DNA of 64,000 nt. Source: Chryseobacterium sp. MEBOG06 (GTDB lineage: Bacteria; Bacteroidota; Bacteroidia; Flavobacteriales; Weeksellaceae). Positions 63,103-64,000 of the stretch are shown here, piece by piece. The translations under genes and the position numbers were made by a program. Numbering within the stretch: position 1 is the stretch's first letter; each line of letters opens with the position of its first letter. Where the stretch lies: contig NZ_CP084580.1 of assembly GCF_021869765.1 (NCBI RefSeq), forward strand, positions 2,604,001 through 2,668,000, read 5' to 3'. The notes below the pieces were generated by a model. It was not told the DNA's origin. It did no database searches and saw nothing but the letters and a program-made list of their open reading frames with translations.

Positions 63103-64000
63103 TTAAAAAGAAAGTTTCACCCCTGCCATATTATATTCCCATTGGCGGGATGCTATAAAGTTGAGTTTATATTTTGTAGTTCCTACAGTACCCTCTGAAC
63201 TGGTATATCTGCTTTTTGATATTGTTTTTCCTATAAAATATCCCATTAATAAAGCTAAAGGATAATCTGAAGCCCAGTGAACTTTACTCTGCATCATCTG
63301 AAAGCACAAAGCTCCTGCCAGGGTATATCCTACCGGCTTTATCCATCTTGCATCCGGATAATTATCTGCAATCACAGTAATACCAGCCATAAAGGTGGTT
63401 AAATGTCCTGAGGGCATTGCATCATAATTAGAGGTATTCTTGCCAAATGCTGAAAAACTTGGAAACGGATTCCAGGCACCTCCTTTATTGCCATTTTCTT
63501 CTGCAATAAACGGGCTTTCTCTTCCGGTAATTCTTTTAAGGGTTTGGGTGAAAACTCCGGAAAGGATTAAACTTTCCATTAATCCACTGGCGGTAGCCTG
63601 CGCTCTGTAATCATTTTTGATCAAACCATAAGCTCCGAAACCTATTCCAAGAAAGACAAGCGTAGAGCCGTTTCCTATCAGATACAAGGTAGATCCTATG
63701 TCCTTTGGTATTTTAAAGACGCCGCCAAGTTTGGTATAGTTATTATCCTTATCCATACCCCATCTTTCCCCAAGCTCCCTTGAATTGTCAATTAATTTCT
63801 GGTCAAAGGGTAAAAGAATCAAGGTTGCGGCAACTGCCCCTCCCAGATAATAGGCATGATCCTGTGCTACAAAATCTTTATTGGTATTAATAAAGTTTCT
63901 TGGTAGTTTGGTCACAAAATCCAATAGTTTAGGTTTAGGATAAGTTCTTACGGTACCGTCTTTTAAAGTATAAGTTTGAACCTTTGGTAATTCAGGCTCC
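63103..64000 (-). CDS. PAP2-family phosphatase, 5' end beyond the window
   Basis: The frame is open to the right edge, so the N-terminus is missing; at least 298 codons are visible. The PAP2 motifs are complete: KRITGRESPF (K-x6-R-P-like), MPSGHLTTFMAG (P-S-G-H) and SKVHWASDYPLALLMG (S-R-x5-H-x3-D-like). Hydrophobic helices surround them. It probably dephosphorylates lipid phosphates such as undecaprenyl pyrophosphate. The C-terminus ends in a short basic beta stretch. It lies 132 bp from kdsB. Confidence 0.9.
   Translation of the reverse strand, partial: EPELPKVQTYTLKDGTVRTYPKPKLLDFVTKLPRNFINTNKDFVAQDHAYYLGGAVAATLILLPFDQKLIDNSRELGERWGMDKDNNYTKLGGVFKIPKDIGSTLYLIGNGSTLVFLGIGFGAYGLIKNDYRAQATASGLMESLILSGVFTQTLKRITGRESPFIAEENGNKGGAWNPFPSFSAFGKNTSNYDAMPSGHLTTFMAGITVIADNYPDARWIKPVGYTLAGALCFQMMQSKVHWASDYPLALLMGYFIGKTISKSRYTSSEGTVGTTKYKLNFIASRQWEYNMAGVKLSF

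Overview
The window looks like a chromosomal stretch of a Chryseobacterium-type flavobacterium (Bacteroidota). The signs are low GC, Bacteroidota-style -7 promoter elements (TAnnTTTG) with no obvious Shine-Dalgarno sites, a short primary sigma factor, an IND/CGB-type metallo-beta-lactamase, an atpD-atpC pair separate from other ATP synthase genes, DUF2723 and HYC_CC_PP proteins, three type VI secretion genes of the Bacteroidota kind, and a sulfonolipid-type synthase pair. The species is not determined; the beta-lactamase points to the C. indologenes/C. gleum neighbourhood.

Layout. 1-8.1 kb: scattered single genes (SUKH-like protein, two-domain EamA exporter, nucleoside hydrolase, YdcF-like protein, AraC regulator with a DUF6265 protein, methyltransferase) separated by long gaps that carry decayed coding remnants, hairpins and a ~112-bp direct repeat. 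8.1-13.2 kb: an accessory island with a lipoprotein, a divergent SymE-like/XRE pair, a truncated AbiH remnant, two DUF6705 paralogues flanking a large lipoprotein, an N-terminally truncated serine recombinase, and the last codons of a probable Prc/S41 protease. 13.3-16.1 kb: ArsR repressor with a double operator, then SRPBCC, YdeI/DUF1801, DoxX and DUF4256 genes. 16.3-22.9 kb: glycosidase-like protein, lipoprotein, APH-like kinase plus threonine aldolase, DtxR/MntR regulator, B1 metallo-beta-lactamase, class V aminotransferase. 23.0-26.1 kb: tssG-tssN-tssK. 26.5-28.5 kb: S1/P1 nuclease and rpoD. 28.5-29.1 kb: an Imm26-like protein. 29.2-32.9 kb: a four-enzyme cassette (two tandem 2OG-Fe(II) oxygenase-like proteins, GNAT, FAD monooxygenase), followed by an S9 peptidase. 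35.2-39.1 kb (minus strand): a copper-handling operon with a CopA-like multicopper oxidase. 39.3-42.4 kb: kdsA plus a TonB-dependent receptor. 42.9-48.6 kb: DUF1697, a polytopic GT-like protein and DUF2723. 48.8-51.2 kb: cysteine-synthase-like enzyme plus alpha-oxoamine synthase, a likely capnine/sulfonolipid pair. 51.3-64 kb: EamA exporter, radical SAM protein, atpD-atpC, ribF, lipoproteins, glutathione peroxidase, kdsB and an edge-truncated PAP2 phosphatase.

Most notable. (1) Two genes are broken by what looks like one missing A in an A-run: the first 2OG oxygenase (A8 at 29863-29870) and the multicopper oxidase (A6 at 37109-37114). In the first, the catalytic H-x-D motif lies in the gap between the two open frames. 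The shared pattern makes an assembly error at least as likely as biology. (2) The four-enzyme cassette is the best candidate in this window for an undescribed pathway. (3) A ~200-bp block at 42641-42840 is 51% GC by direct count, visibly higher than its surroundings, dense in palindromes, and contains no gene. (4) Several dispersed or inverted intergenic repeats recur across the window. No tRNA, rRNA, complete insertion sequence or CRISPR array was seen.
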